Below, piece by piece: positions 60,239 through 64,000 of a stretch of 64,000 bases of DNA. Made by a program: the position numbers and the translations under genes. Origin of the DNA: Algivirga pacifica (GTDB lineage Bacteria > Bacteroidota > Bacteroidia > Cytophagales > Flammeovirgaceae); NCBI RefSeq assembly GCF_039543525.1, contig NZ_BAABJX010000015.1:1-64000 (forward strand), in the 5' to 3' direction. The notes under the pieces were generated by a model, which made no database searches, was not told where the DNA came from, and saw only the letters and a program-made list of their open reading frames with translations. Each line of letters starts with the position of its first letter. Within the stretch, counting starts at the first letter, position 1.

Positions 60239-62956
60239 TTATCGCTTCAATACCTTCTGCTGATAGCGAGTCCCTTTGCTGCTGGTAATATTGACAAAGT
60301 ATAACCCTGGAGAAAGCATACTTGTATCGACTAGCATAGGACTTCCTTTCTTAAAGGTCATACGTAATACAGATTGTCCCGTTTGGTTATAAAGAACAAC
60401 TAGCGCAGCAGCATCTTTCTCTTTCCAATCAATACGGAAGGAAGATTGGAAGGGCTGAGGGTAGATCAGTACATGGTCTAGTAGATTGTTTGAAACTAAA
60501 CGAGCACTGCCACATGGTCCTATAGGCTTCCACCAATGATCAGCGGTACCTGGAGTAACATTATAAAGGTTGTCTACCATGCTTTCATAGATATATCCCT
60601 CGTAAGTTACCTGATCGCCTTTCATATAAATACTAGGATAAGGAGCATAAGTGGCAAGTGTACCACAACCATTATCGGTATTGCTGATTTCCTCTATAGT
60701 GACCGTAATCTCAGTGGTAGCAGTTAGGCCATCATTATCGGTTGTAGAAGCACTCAGTGTATACGTTCCAAAAGCAGAAGGCGTCCACGAGATACTGCTG
60801 CTGTTATAGGTTTGGTTCTCCACCGTGATACTGCTGGAAACAATGCTGCCATCTGCATCTGTAGCATTGATCGTAACAGTTACAGGAGATAAGTTTTCCA
60901 TCTCCAGGATACTGCCATTGGAAGGAGAAGTGAAGTTTACGACAGGAGGCAGAAGCGTATCTTCTTCCTGCACTGTGATCGTTTTGGTGACAGTATTGCT
61001 TTGGCCTGCATTATCCGTAGCCGTAGCAATGATGGTGTATTCCCCAAAAACAGAAGGTGTCAGTGTGGCGGTTGTACCGTTATATGTACTCCCATCGACC
61101 TGGATTTGTACGGTAGGAGTACCTTGGTCATCCGTAGCATTGACCTCAATAGCAATAGGGTTTAAGCCATAGAAAGTATCTTGGGTAGGCTGTGTAAAGC
61201 TAATGCTTGGAGGAGTATCAGTAGTAGTATTCCCATCAGAGTCACAAGCACCAATCAGTTGCCATACATTTGGATTGCTTTCTGGGTTTTGTCCGGTAGA
61301 CCACCAGGTTTGAAAAGCATAAATGTTATTGTTATAAGTGACCCACATGCCATTATTTTGATACGTGTTGGAGGCTTCCCACTCCGGATATCCAGTACAA
61401 TCAAAAGAGGCTCCCGGACATGGTCCCTGAAGTTTCCATACATCGCTTTGCCCTGGCTCATCAGTACTTTTGGTTTCCCATGCAGCCTGATAAATTAAGT
61501 TGTTATATACGACTTGACTACCTCCTGCATAGACTATTGCATTCCATGCTTCTCCACAGTTCGTACGCGGATCCATGACTTCTAAGGAAAGTGTAGTGGT
61601 GCTACTATTGCCCGCCTGGTCTGCAGCAGAGATCGTAATGCTATAAGTACCGTAAGCAGAAGGCGTCCAATCATAGCTGACACCTTGGGTAGAAACGACA
61701 GTACCATCAATCGCTATTTCAGCATCGTTGATCGCCTGATCGTCTTTATCCAGAATACTCACTGATATGGTGATGGCCTCAAAGTTTTCCTGACGAATTT
61801 CTGTCGTGGTAGGAGAGAGTATGCTGATACGAGGCTCTTCTGGGGTAGGTTCAGGCTCTATACCACTGAATGGTTTCTGGTTGGCACACCCACAAGCATC
61901 GCAGCTGCTTCCACCATTCAGGTCGGTCGTTACATTTAAGATACCGGAATGACGCTCATAGTGGCCGATACGACTAAGTACCTTGGATTTTTCCGTTCCT
62001 GATCCACATTCCAATCCTCCATTGATAATATTGACGGTTACGCCGAACCCAGGGAAGCGCTTGTTTTCTAGATCGTAGGAAGTAGGAACCCAGTTGCCTA
62101 CCATGACATCATGGCAAGAAGGCTTAGGAAACTGTGGAGTCATCCAGAACCAGATGGCTGTTTGAAATGCCAAAGCAGCATCTTCCGTAATTAGGTCTGG
62201 GTTATCCAGTAGGACACTTTTGTCTCCATATAGGAATTGGCTGACTTGTCCATAGTTATAGTTCCAGCTCAATTGTATTGGCCCTCTACCATGATATGAT
62301 TTTCCTGCTGTAGGAGGATAGTCCGGGTGGTTGGCCTCTACGTATCCAATTAGCTCATCATTATTGGCATAGTCGACTTCTTCCCTAAAATATAACCCCC
62401 AGGCATACTTTCCTCCAGGTGCCGTGCTCCAACCTCCAGTAGTTTCCTGAGAGATATTGGCTAAAAATGCGGCTAACTCTCTAGTGATGGTTTCGGTATC
62501 TCCTTCATTGAGGAATAGGGCATAGTCCACCTCTTTGGTCACAATGGATTTTTGTGCGTTCCAAGAGTCATCAAAGCCACTATCGGTACGGATTAGTTTC
62601 TCTTCTCCAGTGGTTTTATTAATGCGTGTTACTTTGTAAAGGTTAGTTCCCGTCCTTCTCTCCATAATTACCTTGATATTTTTCATACGCTCAATCGCTT
62701 CCAGAAAGCTATCATAGGTAAAGAAATCCTTGGCTGGATTCAAGGCATACCCTCCTTCGGGTTGAGCTTCAGTGCCAAAGCGATAAGGAAATAATTCATT
62801 GTATTGGGCTTCCGTCATGGGAATAGACTGTGCCTGCAATACAGGAGTAATGAATAGACTAAAAAAGAGACCTATAATAAGTGATCTCCATAGAAAGCGA
62901 TTCCCTCCTTGTTTTTGAAGGAACTTGTTTGTGCTCGCATGGATATTGGTTGTCAT
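60239..62956 (-). CDS. Secreted GH19 chitinase with CBM5/12 modules and T9SS sorting domain
   Basis: A 905-residue extracellular enzyme. A signal peptide (about 1-42, long N-region) precedes a GH19 domain (~55-345) with catalytic acid Glu171 in NISQETTGGW and base Glu193 in LYFREEVDY, plus GRGPIQLSWNYNYGQ. Next come Ig-like/Big-type domains (three, each with DDQGTPTVQIQVDG-like patterns) and three CBM5/12 chitin-binding modules (AWNAIVYAGGSQVVYNNLIY, WEASNTYQNNGMWVTYNNNI, IYMKGDQVTYEGYIY). The C-terminus is a type IX sorting domain (IYPQPFQSSFRIDW, SPGLYFVNI). It should hydrolyse chitin or chitosan outside the cell. It is unrelated to the uronate locus. Confidence 0.93.
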   Translation of the reverse strand: MTTNIHASTNKFLQKQGGNRFLWRSLIIGLFFSLFITPVLQAQSIPMTEAQYNELFPYRFGTEAQPEGGYALNPAKDFFTYDSFLEAIERMKNIKVIMERRTGTNLYKVTRINKTTGEEKLIRTDSGFDDSWNAQKSIVTKEVDYALFLNEGDTETITRELAAFLANISQETTGGWSTAPGGKYAWGLYFREEVDYANNDELIGYVEANHPDYPPTAGKSYHGRGPIQLSWNYNYGQVSQFLYGDKSVLLDNPDLITEDAALAFQTAIWFWMTPQFPKPSCHDVMVGNWVPTSYDLENKRFPGFGVTVNIINGGLECGSGTEKSKVLSRIGHYERHSGILNVTTDLNGGSSCDACGCANQKPFSGIEPEPTPEEPRISILSPTTTEIRQENFEAITISVSILDKDDQAINDAEIAIDGTVVSTQGVSYDWTPSAYGTYSITISAADQAGNSSTTTLSLEVMDPRTNCGEAWNAIVYAGGSQVVYNNLIYQAAWETKSTDEPGQSDVWKLQGPCPGASFDCTGYPEWEASNTYQNNGMWVTYNNNIYAFQTWWSTGQNPESNPNVWQLIGACDSDGNTTTDTPPSISFTQPTQDTFYGLNPIAIEVNATDDQGTPTVQIQVDGSTYNGTTATLTPSVFGEYTIIATATDNAGQSNTVTKTITVQEEDTLLPPVVNFTSPSNGSILEMENLSPVTVTINATDADGSIVSSSITVENQTYNSSSISWTPSAFGTYTLSASTTDNDGLTATTEITVTIEEISNTDNGCGTLATYAPYPSIYMKGDQVTYEGYIYESMVDNLYNVTPGTADHWWKPIGPCGSARLVSNNLLDHVLIYPQPFQSSFRIDWKEKDAAALVVLYNQTGQSVLRMTFKKGSPMLVDTSMLSPGLYFVNITSSKGTRYQQKVLKR

Positions 62957-63358
62957 TATTGTTGTTTTTGAATTTTAAACATCTCCAATTTGAAATGGAA
63001 TAATGACGAAATAGAAATAATCGTTTTAGTAAGGCAAAAATGAGAGGGGTACAAATGAGTGTACAATAGGTAAAGGGGAATAGCTGGGAAGGGATACAAA
63101 AAGGTGTAATGTTCTATTCTATTATAAAATGCACATCAATGTTAGGGGTACTTGTAGTGTTGTATTTTTAAGTTTTTATTTAATAATATTCTGAAATTAT
63201 GATAAATAACTCTCTAATCGTTTGTTTTATGTAGTTCGTGTATGATTCTACGTTGTTAGTCTAAAATGTTAACGAATCTTAAACCCTCATCCTATATTAG
63301 GTTCATTGATAATCCAATTTTTTAGCTGTGACTATTCAGCAGAACAAAACATCTGATT
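62957..63358. other. Divergent promoter region of chitinase and second SusC
   Basis: This 402-bp AT-rich region separates two divergent genes and must contain both promoters. I found no repeat, operator palindrome or reading frame I could support in it. Confidence 0.4.
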
Positions 63359-64000
63359 ATGAAAATGAAATTATTCTCATTTACTGCAATGATGCTACTT
63401 TCATTGCAGGTATTAGCACAAACCTATTCGGGAAAGGTATTAGACGCCCAATCCAATCAGCCGATTCCCGGGGTAAACATTCAAATCAAGGGAACTACAC
63501 AAGGAACAGTAACTGGCATTGATGGAGAGTTTTCTATTCAGGCATCCGTAGGGGCTATATTGACGATTACTTCTATTGGTTATGAGAGGCAAGAAGTGCA
63601 ATTAGGAAGCAGTACTAATCTATCGATTGCTCTGGCACAAGATGTAAGCGAGCTAGAGGAAGTTGTGGTGACCGCTTTTGGTATGGAGAGGGAGACGAAA
63701 GCATTAGGGTATTCTGTGACAGAAATTGATGGAAATGACTTGTCTACAATTAAGGAACCAAATGTTATGAATGCCCTTTCCGGTAAAGTGGCCGGGGTAC
63801 AGATCAATCGAGGGTCAGGAGGAGCAGGAGGATCGGCAAGAGTAACCATTCGTGGTAATAACTCTTTGTCAGGGACTAACCAGCCTTTGTTTATTGTCGA
63901 TGGTGTGCCGATTGACAATACCTCAAACAATGTAGGAAGTCTTAAAAACGTGGCGATAGACTATGGAGATGGTATTGCAGACATCAATGCAGACGATATC
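63359..64000 (+). CDS. SusC/RagA-type TonB-dependent receptor, cut by window edge
   Basis: The first 214 codons of a second SusC-like receptor run off the window. Signal peptide (1-21, MMLLSLQVLAQ), carboxypeptidase-D-like domain (GKVLDAQSNQPIPGVNIQIK, GTTQGTVTGIDGEFSIQA), the SELEEVVVTAFGMERETKA box and the beginning of the plug (KVAGVQINRGSGGAGG, VTIRGNNSLSGTNQPLFIVD) are visible. Its partner and substrate lie outside the window; the divergent chitinase suggests chitin products, but this is only neighbourhood evidence. Confidence 0.92.
   Translation, partial: MKMKLFSFTAMMLLSLQVLAQTYSGKVLDAQSNQPIPGVNIQIKGTTQGTVTGIDGEFSIQASVGAILTITSIGYERQEVQLGSSTNLSIALAQDVSELEEVVVTAFGMERETKALGYSVTEIDGNDLSTIKEPNVMNALSGKVAGVQINRGSGGAGGSARVTIRGNNSLSGTNQPLFIVDGVPIDNTSNNVGSLKNVAIDYGDGIADINADDI

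Overview
The window looks like a chromosomal segment of a Bacteroidota bacterium, most likely of the Cytophagales. The evidence is two SusC/RagA-type TonB-dependent receptors and a SusD lipoprotein, a one-protein hybrid two-component regulator with an AraC output domain, three large secreted enzymes with C-terminal type IX secretion (Por) sorting domains, a caspase-domain giant protein, and many Bacteroidota-typical lipoproteins. No rRNA, tRNA or CRISPR array was seen. Both edges cut through features: a heptamer repeat at the left and a SusC gene at the right.

1-24.5 kb is a uronic-acid polysaccharide utilisation locus. In order it holds kduI, uxaC, a deacetylase-like lipoprotein, a LacI-type regulator, susC/susD, a beta-helix lyase with CBM3 and sorting domain, a 1189-residue GH2-GH88 fusion, a hybrid two-component regulator, uxuB (SDR type), uxuA and a DUF4861 lipoprotein. 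The expected flow is: the secreted lyase cuts the polymer, SusC/D imports fragments, GH88/GH2 trims them to unsaturated uronate and glucuronate, KduI handles the unsaturated uronate, and UxaC-UxuB-UxuA convert glucuronate to KDG. Three near-identical CAATCGATTG palindromes, upstream of kduI/uxaC and uxuB, probably are operators of the LacI regulator.

24.8-44 kb is mixed: a YjjX-type phosphatase, a 1573-residue caspase/propeller/TPR/YCF48 protein, an erythromycin-esterase-like fusion, a 2070-residue amylase with two GH13 domains, a BlaI/M56-peptidase pair with palindromic operators, a REP-associated tyrosine transposase (RAYT) flanked by large palindromes, and an Old Yellow Enzyme.

44.1-51.9 kb is visibly AT-richer. 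It carries short, same-strand genes for membrane, lipoprotein, hydrolase, RDD, esterase, DUF6794-like, SUKH-like and YdeI-like proteins. Five intergenic regions contain imperfect hairpins starting with AAC and ending with GTT, like integron attC sites. I read this as a cassette cluster without an integrase (CALIN).

51.9-64 kb holds an SRPBCC/DoxX-DUF4166 pair, a DJ-1/PfpI protein, a DUF1254/1214 lipoprotein, a YitT transporter-like protein, an azoreductase, a photolyase, a T9SS-secreted GH19 chitinase and the start of a second SusC.

The intergenic DNA is unusually rich in repeats: 7-bp tandem arrays, a 161-bp MITE with TWA target duplications and a matching empty site, a 148-bp inverted-repeat element in two copies, a polypurine element in three copies, and a superfamily of nested palindromes that includes those flanking the RAYT.
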